Numbered from the stretch's first letter, positions 1 through 10,865 are shown. The stretch: DNA of 64,000 nucleotides from Stenopsyche tienmushanensis (GCA_008973525.1 WACJ01000225.1:434001-498000); one strand, 5' to 3'. Notes: a model not told the origin generated them from the sequence alone. Numbers and translations: made by a program.

Positions 1-139
1 ACATACGCGTTAATTAGAGTGTTTTACACCTCATACAATCTATAATAACTAGAATAAAAGAAGATTGAGAAGAAGAGAAACCAATTTACAACTGTTGGAT
101 CTTATATTGACATGTCGAAAAATGTTGCAAATATTACTG

Positions 140-320
140 TCATTTAAATGATTATTGCAAATCTAGTTACTCATGGGCGATCTTGCACGATTTAATGCTT
201 ATATTGAGACGAACGATCGAAAGTAATAATATTTCCGATCTCCCAATTACGTATGTTGGTACGGTAATTTTGCTTCAACTATCTGGATTTGAACCCTTTA
301 TAATTAAGTTCTAAAATTTT
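140..320 (-). repeat. SINE-like dispersed repeat (family S)
   Basis: This is one of several diverged copies of a repeat also seen near 1.6, 11.8, 17.5, 44.0, 52.0 and 63.4 kb. Shared blocks are a 'cagtcactcatagg'-like core, an 'acgatcgatcgaaa'-like block and an 'atctggatttgaaccc'-like block. Read on the minus strand the last block gives GGGTTCAAATCCAG, which fits a tRNA T-arm/B-box consensus. A tRNA-derived SINE is an inference; ends are approximate and no target duplication was found. Confidence 0.4.
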
Positions 321-547
321 GCATCACTGGAACAAAATAAATTGTTTGATGGTTGAGTAATTTGCTTTGGGTATTAATTATGCAATGTTTTGGAGAATAT
401 AGTATTGAATATCATGCTTTTAAGACCAATTCTAATTGGGGTCATTTTACCCATCACCCTTACTTAGGTCGCAAATAAATCATTCTGATGAAACAAATAA
501 AAAAAAACATCATAATACCACTTATATTCGTGATTCAATTGATTTAA

Positions 548-660
548 ACTATTTTTACATGGTTTTTCATAGCGAATATACGAGTATGTTTTAAAATTGT
601 GGTCGCCAGCAATTCCTCCTGTAGATATAAACTTATGACGGTTGAGTTACTAGTCTTAAA
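548..660 (-). repeat. tRNA-headed SINE-like repeat (copy 1)
   Basis: This stretch matches 16094-16213 in several blocks: 'acatggtttttcatagcga', 'cctcctgtagat' and 'ttgagttactagtc'. On the minus strand the order is a D-arm/anticodon-like stretch followed by a degraded B-box. The copy at 16 kb is better preserved and supports the tRNA reading. Confidence 0.4.
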
Positions 661-858
661 AAATATTAAAACTTATCAGAAATGGACGAACTCAAAAGAA
701 GCTTTTTATAGGGATAAATGATTTTAATATTGTGGTTTTCTATTGATCACTTTTTAATATGATTAAATAATGATATAATTATTTGAAAAATAATCTTAAA
801 TAGGAGAGGATCTATAAATTATTTGTAAAATCATCACTATTTTATAATTGTTTTTTAA

Positions 859-1577
859 CCTGTATGGCAGGACGATCGCGTATTTGCGAGCGAATTCCGT
901 AATTCAGAAAGAGCACTATTGTACGTTGAGCTCGGAGAGAGACAGAGTCGGATGCAGTTCGGTAACTGTGCATGAGAGACAGAGACGGAGAGCTTCCTGC
1001 GTACATCGCATGATTATATAGATCTTTAACCCAAATTCATCGACTGATAATGATGTGTGAATGATATAATGAATCGATTTAAAGTGTATTGTTTATGTTC
1101 ACTTGAATAAATGACCGAATATTTTGTGCTATCGCCAGTGTTTATTTATTAACTCGTTCGTCGCTGCGTCCATCAGATATGCGCGTCTCCGAAAAGCGAA
1201 TCCAGCGTCTCATTGTTACGTATTTCTATAACGACTTGCAAATGTTAACTTTACGAATACTCTATAATTTTTTGTCTCTTTCTATAAAAAAAAACCTGTC
1301 TAACTGTCTGTTTATCTTCACTTTATTTTTGTTAATTTGACTAATAAGCTTATGATCAAAGATAAAACAATACATGAGAGAAGATGCGCCACATGTCGTC
1401 CGTGATTATTCCGTGCGTTATAATATTACATCGCTATTCCTTCTGTTTATGAATTTGGACCCCGTGAAAAACAGCACCGATTCACGTTGGGCGACGAGAG
1501 TGTTAAACATAAACTTTATCCGCGCTGCTGCGGTTCCGCCAGATGTGGAATGGAAAGGATGATAAATGGCGGATTTC
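859..1577 (+). mobile_element. R1 MITE, TTAA-flanked on the left, with nested R2
   Basis: This is one of the longest copies of the most abundant repeat in the window. It begins directly after TTAA (855-858) with CCTGTATGGCAGGACGATCG, runs through a purine-rich 'gagagacagag' stretch and 'aaattcatcgactgataatg', and fades near a 'gatgataaatggcgga' block. The usual right end (ACTACTCAAAGGG-TTAA) is missing here. A 350-bp R2 element sits inside it. TTAA targets and CCC/CCT starts point to piggyBac-type mobilisation, which is inferred from the ends only because no transposase is encoded. Confidence 0.6.
1153..1502 (+). mobile_element. R2 MITE nested in R1, TTAA target duplication
   Basis: The block is bounded by TTAA at 1149-1152 and 1503-1506. 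Its ends are CTCGTTCGTCGCTGCG on the left and CACTCTCGTCGCCCAACG read inward from the right, an imperfect inverted pair. The R1 copy at 32627-33046 lacks this block at the same internal point, so it is a separate insertion. It has no coding capacity. A 62-codon open frame spanning its right half is not conserved between copies and is dismissed. Confidence 0.65.
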
Positions 1578-1589
1578 AAATCCTGAAAA

Positions 1590-1750
1590 TCAAACTAAAT
1601 TTGGATTTAGATGATCGGTCGGAATACTTCCCGTCTTCTTAATTTATTGGTCAGATGAATATTTTTCCATAATCTGGATTTGAACCCGAACCTTCATAAC
1701 AATAGTCCAATCAAATTTACCAATCCAGAATTTATAATTTGGAGCAGTGA
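1590..1750 (-). repeat. SINE-like dispersed repeat (family S)
   Basis: This is a family S copy abutting the R1 element. GGATTTGAACCCGAACC at 1676-1692 reads on the minus strand as GGTTCGGGTTCAAATCC, an excellent tRNA B-box/T-loop match. Upstream on that strand lies a TTGGTAAATTTGATTGGACT-like stretch resembling a D-arm to anticodon region. The tRNA origin is inferred from this alone. Confidence 0.45.
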
Positions 1751-1759
1751 GTGGACATT

Positions 1760-3570
1760 AAATAGTGAAGACTGGCACAGGTCATAAGGACTAGATTTAA
1801 ATCCCACAATCTAATCAATCAATAAATTCAAATATCATTAAATATTTTGTACTGTTATTATTATATATAATTGTGTAATTTAGGTATAGTTTATATATTT
1901 ATTAATCAAACAAAGATTTTCTAGGCTTAAATGTGTTACTTTAGGATTTAATAATTTAAAGACATTTCTTCTGATTGAAGTGATAGTGCGCATTGTTCCT
2001 TGTGATTCAGAATTTAAAAAAAAATAAGGCAAACTTTAGACGCTGCTTACTCCCCAGTGAGGAATTTAAAGTGAATTACGAAATAAATTCAATTATAAAA
2101 GCTTTTGTATACCGTAGAGACAGTTGCGTAACTTTCTATACGTACCCTGGCAATTTTATTAAGCTACCTTCCTCAAAGCCTCCCAGAATGATGTAAAGTG
2201 TCCTCATATTTTCTCGGAGGAATTTTTAGATAAGGGATCAGCATTATCTCCAAAAACCAGTAGTGGCCGAGCCGAAATGATGGATGTTGGCAATGTGGGA
2301 TATTGACAGGTTAAGTGGTATGAGAGGGACAAAAAAATGGGACTCGCATTTTTGCCCTGTCGCATGATTGATTGAGCACAATTTCACACGCTCCTTGAAC
2401 ATAAATATAACTTAAACAATATTTAAACTTCAACAATGGGATTTCGGCAAGATTATTTAGAATCGTTCGCCAGGAGTAACAAGATACATCGACCTCCATA
2501 CTGAATATCGTATATCATGGTCGCCTTACGCGAGACTCTGACGCTGACCACATCAATCAATTTTTTGACGCACGTATCTAAAAATGTATTTATTTGAATG
2601 ATTTATACGCGGTTTTTCGGTTCTTTTGATATGTAATCCTCAAACTGTGGCTCAGATGACGGCGCCGGAGCAGATGCTGCGGATCCGTTTTGTAAATTTC
2701 GTGGGCAGATTACTTTACGGGAATTGACACCGGGTCAAATCCCAATATTCCAAATGGATATTCGATTGACATACGAAAGCCGCGGCCATGTGCTTCCAAC
2801 TCTTTATGGTCTCAAAGTATCGCGTATATTTCTACATCGCACCTGAGTCCATCCACATCCCTGGATATAATCTCATAATGCTCGGGGCGAATGTATACAC
2901 AGCCTCATAAAATGTATCATGTATTTAATGCGGAATTTTCAAAATGTTCAGTATTCTGAGAGCATTTCAGTTGCTCTTTGATAGTCAAAAAAAAAGTCAT
3001 GAAAATATCATCATATCATCTAAAGTAACTATTGCCCATGTAAGGGTTAATCATTGCATGTATACATATTTAAGTTGCTAATTTATACTCATTAATAATA
3101 GTGTCAATAAAAATATTTTACTTATTTTAAGGCCGTATTTTTATCATAATGATTTTGATACTAAATTTTTATTATAAAATTTTGGGGTTCAAATTCATTA
3201 GCGAACAATTTAAGATACAGAACAGCTATTGAAGAATTAATTAAAATAAAACGTCATAATCGAGAGTGTGCACACCCCTAGAAGTGCATAGCAAAATGCC
3301 AGAGGGTATATCTGGCTTCGCATCCGAAATGTCTCATTTTTCTTAGGGTTTAAGAGGAAGAACACCAATATATTATCGTGGTGTTCTTTGAAGCTATTCT
3401 ATGTAGAGGCCACATTCTGAATTTATTTTTAACTAAGACTTCTAAAATGAATATTGTGGCTGAGGCAATGATTAGTATAGAAGGGTGCCTTTATTGCGTC
3501 GAGGCTCTACAGAGTAATTTATGCAAAATTTAGTCTAGACATGATATGATGTTCAAGGGTTAGAATAGCT
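1760..3570. other. AT-rich region without recognised genes
   Basis: No splice-supported gene or known repeat was recognised. One patch (2650-2840) is richer in G+C and has long open frames on both strands: a plus frame of about 66 codons ending at 2845 and a minus frame of about 38 codons. Neither matches a family I know and neither has a clear start, so it is described only as a possible eroded coding remnant. Confidence 0.4.
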
Positions 3571-3580
3571 ATACATTTTA

Positions 3581-4502
3581 GGTTGTCCGATAAGTTTCTT
3601 TCGCAAATGAACATAGATCTAATCATAGCCATGGTTGAAGAAAACCCGCGATATACTTTTCGCGAAATAGCTAACAAGTTAGAAATTCCACGAGCATCCG
3701 TCCATAATCGTCTGACAAAATTGGGCTACATCAATCGTTCAGATGTGTGTCTTCCTCATGAACTGAATGACTCAAATAAACTTCAGCGTATTTCATCAAC
3801 ATGCGATCTTCTTCTCTAACGACCCAATAGCCAACCTCTTTTGAAGAGACTTGTCACTGGGGATGAAAGTTAGATACTCTATGAGAATATCCAACGTAAA
3901 CGGGCTTGGACCAAGGGTACAGAAGCTTTAACTGTAGCTAGACCTGGCCTACATCCAAAAAAAGTTTTGTTATGCATTTGGTGGGACTGGAAGGGGATAG
4001 TTTATTTTGAGCTACTTCAGCAAGGTGAAACGATCAATTCAACAAAATATTGTTTACAACTAGACAATATAAAAGATACAATTGCCAGAAAACGGCCAGA
4101 ATTAGCGAACAGACGAGGCGTTGTTTTTCATCACGATAACGCCAGGCCTCATGTGTCTTTTCTGATCAGAAATAAATTATTATCATTTGACTGGGATGTT
4201 TTACCTCATCCTCCATACTCTCCGGATATTGCCCCTTCAGATTAGTATTTATTTATTTCATTGAAAAATTCTTTACTTGCTAAAAATTTTAATTCAAAAA
4301 ATGATATAAAAATGTACCTTGATCAATATTTTGCCAACAAACCTGGGAAATTTTGGCAAGAAGGCATTATGAGGCTTCCGGAGAGATGAAGAAATGCAAT
4401 AAAACAGAATGGATAATATATTATTCAAAAAAAATTGATGTAATACAAATTATTGTTTATTTTATCCTTAATATGAAAACGAAAGAAACTTATGGGACAC
4501 CC
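3581..4502 (+). mobile_element. mariner-type element, internally deleted (copy M1)
   Basis: This element has TA duplications at 3579-3580 and 4503-4504 and inverted ends GGTTGTCCGATAAGTTTCTT and, read inward from the right, GGGTGTCCCATAAGTTTCTT. Its 922 bp compare with about 1.3 kb for an intact mariner. It shares its 5' deletion junction with the copy at 62.4 kb, so the deletion probably predates spread and the family was mobilised in trans. It encloses the transposase pseudogene described separately. Confidence 0.9.
3607..4425 (+). pseudogene. mariner transposase, 5'-deleted and broken
   Basis: Mariner transposase binds the inverted ends and moves the element by cut-and-paste through a DDD catalytic triad. 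The reading starts in the second helix-turn-helix (PRYTFREIANKLEIPRASVH), so the first DNA-binding helices are missing. Next come LVTGDES at about 3850 (first catalytic Asp), HHDNARPH near 4130 (second) and PYSPDIAPSD ending at 4242 (third, D34D spacing), then a C-terminal block with KFWQEGIMRLPER. Disabling lesions are a stop at 3817, a stop at 3871 where GDESW is expected (TGG to TAG), and a stop at 4243. No functional protein is possible. Confidence 0.9.
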
Positions 4503-4504
4503 TA

Positions 4505-5460
4505 ATATTTTTCTGATCGTTCTAAAATGCAATTGATAAAAATTGACATTGATTGAATTCAATATAGTATGATTTAAATCGAAATTGAAGTGTATAGTTT
4601 TGTATAATTTAGCTTATATGAGTGAAATGACGTAGATTGTATGGAAAACAGATTGACATGCATACATTCAATTATCTATAAAATTAATATGATTAGCCAA
4701 ATGCATTCAGTATTGAGTATAAAGTAATATTATGGAGATATTTATATGATATTTAGATTGGAATATCATGTTCGTATCTCTAAAATTATGCTACTTTTGC
4801 TTCTAATAAAAATTAATGGATTAATTGCAGCATGTGATCATTTTGGAGCCATTTATGACTTCATCATCTTCTAATCGGTTGCTCCATTTTACTATTTCAA
4901 GATTCGCTCACACAGACGCTAATAACCGTGAAAATGCTCAAAATTTCATATATCGGATTGTGGGAGGAAATGTTGGACATAAATAGCTGGGCTTCGAACT
5001 GGAGTTGAAAAGAAAACTGTTATTTTCCTCGGAACTGTAAGCAAATCGATATAAATGCTTGGAACTAAACCGGAATGAAAAAAAAAAGAAAAAACGGTTT
5101 GAAGTAATTTTTAACTAAAGCGAATATTGTAAAAATATAATTATTTTATTTGAAAATCGCATAAAAATGTGCTAAAAACAAATCAGATCGTATTATTAAA
5201 ATTTTCGTTAGATAACAGTCTTTCATAGATGATCCTTGTCGATTTAGAATAAGAGTCCATTAACTCTTAATCAACTATTAACAACTCTTAATTATCGATC
5301 AATTGTATTTAATTTTTAAAACATGAATGTCTTCTGTATTCTTCAGAGTTATTGTTATTTTTTTATATAAAATAACCACAACGCCCATCAAACGATAAAC
5401 CCTGCAATTTTGTCATATAGCCTGGAAGTCACAAATAGACTATAAAAACCAAAAAAGCGT
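4505..5460. other. AT-rich DNA, nothing recognised
   Basis: I see no open frame with a family motif, no terminal repeats and no tandem array. A homopurine run lies near 5078-5098. Confidence 0.4.
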
Positions 5461-5469
5461 ATACATATA

Positions 5470-5760
5470 ATGCGTACAACACATCGAAGGTCTATCCCGC
5501 AGTCAGGCAGAGAAGAAGACATATTGTGGCAAATTTACGAGGTATGCCATCCCTTCACTTGGCGCGTGTCCTGGACCATAAATGGTCCAAGTCCCAGCGG
5601 TAGAAGAATGGGATGTGATCTCTCCGGACAGGTGGTCCAGGAGCCTTCTACCTGCCTACAGGTGTCATCCTCGCGACCATAAAAATATCTCATCTCGGGC
5701 GTCTTCGCTACACTCATCAACTTTCATCCCCCGCGTCGTAAACTTTGCGTAATATCGAGC
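5470..5760. other. G+C-richer patch with hairpin
   Basis: This patch stands out in base composition from its AT-rich flanks. It contains a perfect 10-bp inverted repeat, TCCTGGACCA (5569-5578) and TGGTCCAGGA (5633-5642), plus an inner GGACCATAAATGGTCC palindrome, so several alternative stems can form. Open frames of about 60-70 codons exist on both strands, which is expected of G+C-richer DNA, and neither resembles a known protein. It could be a regulatory element, an eroded exon or a structured RNA. Confidence 0.35.
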
Positions 5761-6640
5761 GCAAAAAAGCACAAGAAGATATTTTATTTTCGCAAGAATT
5801 ACACTTTAATAAATTCTATATGGATATTAAAAATAATGCCTTGAGCTGTCAGAGCGTGTCGGTGATGAGATTTTCATTTAGGCGCCTGCGAGTATAAAAG
5901 CTTTCATTTGCATTCAAAATGAGCAATCGGTTATTCGTAGAGGAAGGCTTTGATGCTTCACACAATAAAGGGAAAAATCGCTTTATTTTTCCGACGTCTT
6001 AAGAAAATCCATACACAGAAGACAGCCGGTCTCTATTCATTTATTCACACGAAAAAAATATATAATGATACCAATCTGCATAGCAAATTACCTCTACGCT
6101 TGCATATTTTATCATCTTTGGATAACATCGAAAAAATACATGTTAACATGATTGATAAAATATTTTTTAAATCCCTTGATTTAAAGACTGTTTAAATCTT
6201 TTAATCAAGGGATCATTTTGTATAAAATATTCTTATTTCAGTCGATCGACGCAATTCTTCCTTACGTCGATCGCTTTTTCTAGCAAAATCTTGAATGACC
6301 ATATTAATTTATTTGATGTTTTTTTAAAGCCGTATTATGCAAGCATATGTCGTGTTGTACGAGGGCTGAGTGCAGTCTATTTTGAACGTTTTAGCCCATT
6401 TCGTTCAACATCTAGGAATTATCCATCATTACAAGGAAAATAATGAAAAGAAATAGGCGATCATTTTGCTTTAATAGCACATAGCAAAAATTACATACAA
6501 GCATTTTGTACACTGAGACATTTCAGCGAATCTCAAAATTTCAATATAAAATATTCATCCTTTAAAATCATCACCAATCTCCTCCCAAACGTATGTAAAA
6601 TCTTTTAAAATAATAATCAAGGATCTATTGCATTTTACAA
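5760..6640. other. AT-rich DNA, nothing recognised
   Basis: No family motif or repeat boundary is visible. A palindromic pair around the Pvu I-like 'tcgatcgacg...cgtcgatcg' lies at 6241-6271. The 81-codon open frame at 5950-6195 has no recognisable motif. Confidence 0.35.
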
Positions 6641-6644
6641 GTAT

Positions 6645-6720
6645 TTGCTCATCTGATATATTTATTCGGTCGCCTTGCCACATGACCTGCCCATAGTCTT
6701 CAGTGTATGCTCAACATAAA
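6645..6720. repeat. short dispersed repeat, pairs with 48765-48835
   Basis: The block 'cggtcgccttgccacatgacctgcc' here matches 'cgttcgcctcgccacatgatctgcc' near 48.8 kb in the same orientation, with weaker similarity on both sides. The family is unknown and the ends are undefined. Confidence 0.35.
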
Positions 6721-6744
6721 ATATTTATTAAGCACATCAATTAA

Positions 6745-7167
6745 CCTTTTAAATGCCAACGACTCACCGGCGAGTCGCATTTGTACGCGCTCATTACACT
6801 CTGGCAAATTTGTATTTATTTAACTATTTTTTATTATTTTTATAATATTGTTTTGCACCACGTATTAGTACGTAGTATTACGGTAATTACATTAATATTA
6901 AATTTCATACGGTCTCACGTATAGCGCTATTCGCCTAATTAAAAGAATGGTTTATAAGTGTGTGGTGAAATTATTAATTTATATTTACTAGGCAACGCTG
7001 CTCAAACTTTATATATATATAATATATATCTAAAAATATATTTATTGGCAAACTAATTGATGACGATTTCGCCTATTGTGAATAAATAATTATGAAAATA
7101 TCAGACACTTAATTTGGTTGCAATTGATAAATGTCTGTTGACTACCCACTAATTAGAAATTAAAGGT
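6745..7167. mobile_element. possible TTAA-bounded element with palindromic end
   Basis: TTAA at 6741-6744 is followed by CCTTTTAAATGCCAACGACT and a CGACTC-ACCGGC-GAGTCG palindrome (6760-6777). The next candidate border is TTAA at 7168-7171, where the inward sequence AACCTTTAATTTC is only weakly complementary. The left end looks piggyBac-like; the right border is uncertain and may belong only to the adjacent R1 copy. Confidence 0.3.
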
Positions 7168-7171
7168 TTAA

Positions 7172-7440
7172 CTCTTTGAGCAGTGATGTTATATTAAATC
7201 ATCATAAACTTAAATGCTATATTCGCATGTCTGCCACTTATCGTCCATACAAATCCATTTATCTGTTAGGACCGCCGTAGCGTGTATGAAGCTTGTATAT
7301 AAATAAATAAACACTGTCGATGGCACACAATATTCGTTTCTTCATCAAGTAAACAATGCGCTTGAAATACATTTGAAATCGATTAATTATGTCATTACAC
7401 ATCATTATTAGTCGATAAATTTGGGTTATCGATCTATCTG
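7172..7440 (-). mobile_element. R1 MITE fragment
   Basis: This is a reverse-orientation R1 copy starting after TTAA (7168-7171) with CTCTTTGAGCAGTGATG, the complement of the common ACTACTCAAAGGG-TTAA end. It runs through 'aaatccatttatctgttagg', 'aaataaacactgtcga' and 'gataaatttgggtta' and stops before the purine-rich half, so it is truncated. Confidence 0.6.
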
Positions 7441-7449
7441 TAAATTAAT

Positions 7450-8120
7450 GAAATTATAAGTTGTTAGAATTGGTCTTGGACATACTTCTGGAATATACTC
7501 ATTGTATCTCAGATGAGGTCCTTATTTTATTCAATTTTTTTTGAGTGGGTGTTACACATTACGACGACTATCCCAGAAAGCTCTAGCAGGGACTTATCCT
7601 TGTGTCACTGCTAATATCTAGGTCTGTAATTTAAAGACAGCTCCCGATTATCTTCCATTCTTCTTCGTTTCTTCTCCGCTTCGTTTTTTTTTTAGATTTA
7701 TAATTTTCTTCTGGTAATAGAGAGAATAATTGCTCTTCTAAGAAAAGCCGGACTCGAAAGAACCCTTCCGAAGATTGTGCATCTTCTTCTTAACCTAATG
7801 AAATACCGTTAAGCATTAAGAGATTTTAGATTTACAAAAATCGCATCTCTTCTAACAAACCAACGTGTTAAACCCGCATTTGGAATATGGCATTTTGCAT
7901 ATGTTTAAAAAACTTTCAAGTGCAAAAAGCCACACCGGTTATTCGTTACTAGTCTAGGAAATCAGACTAAACCTACATCGATCGATGGAAGAAGATGATT
8001 AAACGGACATATTAATATTTTCGAATTTATGATATATGTTATTATATAGTCGAATATTTGAGTTTAACTCTATATGTCAGTTATTTGCAATGACCTCGTA
8101 ATAGTACTTCCGACGTAAAT
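7450..8120. other. AT-rich DNA, nothing recognised
   Basis: Pyrimidine-rich stretches occur at 7655-7700. No open frame or repeat family was identified. Confidence 0.35.
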
Positions 8121-8128
8121 AGAAAACT

Positions 8129-8179
8129 ATGATATGCCGTTATCTTTGGGAAATTCTATTTCCGTTATGTTTCACATCC
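8129..8179 (+). CDS. candidate signal-peptide exon (speculative)
   Basis: ATG at 8129 opens a 17-codon stretch, MICRYLWEILFPLCFTS, ending in phase 0 at a GTAAGA donor (8180). It resembles a short secretory signal, though the Glu in the middle weakens the hydrophobic core. Spliced to 9020 it would place a Cys-rich segment directly after the signal, which is the arrangement in RECK-type proteins. The frame also runs on unspliced to a stop at 8347. The evidence is only phase compatibility and composition, so this is a hypothesis. Confidence 0.15.
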
Positions 8180-9019
8180 GTAAGATATCCTTCAGATTTC
8201 CAAGAGTCATTGAATGGGAGGAAATACACTTTGTATCGGAATAATGGCAAGGCTAACCACTTTTATCCCTCTTATCTTTGCATTTCGTTGTGTTTCTGGT
8301 TTATTTTTTGGATTTATTTTTTTGAGGACCTCTCTGGCACAGTTTGAGGAGTCATGCCGAAGGACATAATGTTCCCCGCATGTCGCAGGCAATTGACAAA
8401 AATTATACGTTTCGTCGAAATACCGGAGAATATTAAATTGGATAATGACACGAGTGTGAGCGTAGAGTGGGGAACAATACGTGTAGGCAATTTCCTACAA
8501 CGACCTTTGCATACTCGTATTATAATTGAGTTCGCTTTGCTTGCTTTGTTTCTTTTTTTTTCTTGTAAACTACACGTGCATTATTTACATAAACATCAAA
8601 GGAAAGCCAACATCGACAATATTGGACGCGTATGATAAAAGCTCAAGCGAAAGCTCTGAACCGTGTTGACATCTACACAGCGTCAATAAAGATTACGTCC
8701 AGATAAAAAATACGAGATTCTTCCTATGGGATACTCGGTGTGTCACATAATCAATTCTGTCCGATTGTCTTCGGATTGACTGGCAGCTGAATTGTTTTGT
8801 CAGGACTTGCGAAACGATCGTCCGTCGGAAGATTCAACAAGTCGAAGACGTGAGAGATTTATCGACGTGTCAGATCGAAATTTTTACAAACGCTTGTGGA
8901 ATGTGCTGGAATTTTGTGCATTCAAATTGAGCTTCGATATGTAAACATATTCTTTCCAACTCATAAATAAATCTCGCTTAATATTATGTTGTTAATATGA
9001 TATATTTCTATTTGCAGAG

Positions 9020-9073
9020 GTTTCATTATGCTGTACCAAAGCGACCGGATCCTGCAAGACTGTATGCGAAAAG
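9020..9073 (+). CDS. candidate internal exon, RECK-like Cys-knot segment
   Basis: A pyrimidine-rich tract ending in TTTGCAG (9011-9017), or the following AG at 9018-9019, precedes an open stretch and a strong AAG|GTAAGC donor at 9074. With the second AG the 18 codons read VSLCCTKATGSCKTVCEK. CC-x6-C-x3-C is the spacing of the N-terminal cysteine knots of RECK, a GPI-anchored regulator of metalloproteases and Wnt7 signalling. With the first AG the frame reads RFHYAVPKRPD instead and the resemblance vanishes. Another possible coding stretch lies just upstream (8790-8940) and would join through a 78-bp intron. No second RECK exon was recognised downstream. Confidence 0.3.
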
Positions 9074-9402
9074 GTAAGCCAATTGCTGATTATTTTAACT
9101 CGTTCATCGCCGCGTCCATCAGATATGCGCGACGGGCGTTCCGTCGCGTAATTTTGGTGGATGCTTTCTTCCTCCGCTTAAATACGATGTAACAAGTGAT
9201 TTAATTTCTATTTAATGGAATTAGCACATGCAAATGTAAAATAAACAGAATATAAAAAATAAATGTTTATATATAACATATAAAGTCATAAAAAATATGT
9301 TTAGAGTAAAATATAACATTATATTATGTTACCACCTATTCATTAAAACAATTAAAACACATATGATTTACAAATGTTAACTTAACGAACGTCTTTCTAT
9401 AA

Positions 9403-10215
9403 CAGTGTTTCCTAACCTTTTTAGTCTCGTTACCCCTTTAACCTATCAGGGAAACTGATTTTACCCCCCTTCAAAATTTTGTTGAAAAAAACAATAATAA
9501 TACATACAAATAGCCTTTTTTTTATCATGAAATTGCACAAAACTATGGGAAATTATTTTTTACTTTACTTAGTTAGGTTTAGTTTCACCCAACGTACATT
9601 CTTAGAGGTATCAGCTATAATAGGATATTCAGCACCTACTTTTCACCAAAATGTACAGAAGTCATAGTTTTGAAATTCCACTTCTTTGAAAATGCTATTC
9701 TGGAGTAGTCTGAGAAATTCTTCTTTGGCTGACACATCTTGGTCTTTAAAAATTTCATCAGCCAACTCCTTGTGAACATTCTCGAAATGTTCTTTAAGTT
9801 TGCTTGATTTCATGCTCTCTGTACCAAGAACTTTATTACATACAACACACTGAGGCTTTTCCATATTCCTGTCAACAATATTCATGAAACCCCACTGTAG
9901 AAATGCTTCTTTATACAAGCGCTTTTTTCCAGAAGCAGAAGTCATTTCACTTAAAATACTGTCACAAATGCAAAACGTACAAATTAGTGCTCGAGTAAAT
10001 TGAAACTGTATCGTCTCCGTCTCTCGTCTCTTCATCCCTCTCCTTGCGAGAAGGATTACTAGAAAGGCAATCAGAACACAGTGAGAGACTTCTTGGAAGA
10101 GAGTACAAGCCATATGACGCTTATGTCATTTTATTATTATATCTACATACTAAAAATGAATATTGTCATTACCCCCGCCGAAAAGCCGTTTTACCCCCCA
10201 GGTTAGGAACCACTG
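9403..10215. mobile_element. hAT element (CAGTG...CACTG), 8-bp target duplication
   Basis: This is a complete 813-bp non-autonomous hAT. The ends are CAGTGTTTCCTAACCTTTTT and, read inward, CAGTGGTTCCTAACCTGGGG. It is flanked by a perfect 8-bp duplication TTCTATAA (9395-9402 and 10216-10223), as expected for hAT transposases. It sits inside an R2 MITE and so is younger than that MITE. It keeps part of a BED-finger transposase gene on the minus strand. Confidence 0.93.
9643..9945 (-). pseudogene. hAT transposase N-terminus with BED zinc finger, truncated
   Basis: The likely start is the Met in MTSASGKKRLYKEAFLQWGF at 9945; the open frame itself extends upstream to 10113 into terminal sequence. 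From that Met about 100 codons remain of the roughly 600 usual for hAT transposases. The segment KPQCVVCNKVL followed by KLKEHFENVH gives a C-x2-C...H-x4-H zinc ligand set, as in BED-type fingers of ZBED/SCAND3-like hAT proteins. The catalytic RNase H-like domain and C-terminal dimerisation region are absent, so the element needs a transposase in trans. Confidence 0.8.
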
Positions 10216-10865
10216 TTCTATAATGTCTTCCAGATGACAACTGTCTAAATATTTTTCGTGATCGACCTCGAAACTTGCATTTCTACCCTTGTCTATTTGC
10301 ACTTGTTTATCTTCACTTTTTTTTTGTTAATTTGACTAACGGCAGAGTCAAGCTTATCGATCTAAGATAAAACAACACCTGAGAGAAGATGCGCCATATA
10401 TCGTCAATGTTTATCCTGTACATAATTAATATTGCATCGCTATTCCTTTTGTTTACGCTTTGATAATCGAATTTGGGCCCCGTGAGAAACAACACTGATT
10501 CAGGCTAGGCGACGATAGTGTTAATATACTTTTAGTGGGAAAGGTATTTTACTAATGCTAAATAATGACGCTAAAAGAGCAATACATCATCTACTTATAA
10601 ACATTTATTACATTTTCATATCAAAATTCATCAAGAACTCTGCATAGGGCTTCATCTTTTAGTGTCATATCTACGGATCAAAAATGAGCGATCCCCCATA
10701 AGAGATTTTCTTAAGATAGGAGATATTTTTATGAGGGGCTTCTTTGTCGAATAGTACATATGATATAACTATTTGCTTTGGGATATTAACCACGTAATTA
10801 AATCAGAATTTAGATGAATAAAAGATATAATTTAAATCTATTATTTGACATACTTTTGTTAGAAA

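Larger units (their letters stand above)
9099..10520 (+). mobile_element. R2 MITE, TTAA target, interrupted by a hAT element
   Basis: TTAA at 9095-9098 and 10521-10524 bounds this copy. It starts CTCGTTCATCGCCGCGTCC and ends GGCGACGATAGTG, the R2 terminal pair. Without the hAT insert it is about 600 bp, longer than the 350-bp copy at 1.15 kb, so that copy is internally deleted. It lies 25 bp after the candidate splice donor at 9074, so it would be intronic. Confidence 0.65.
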
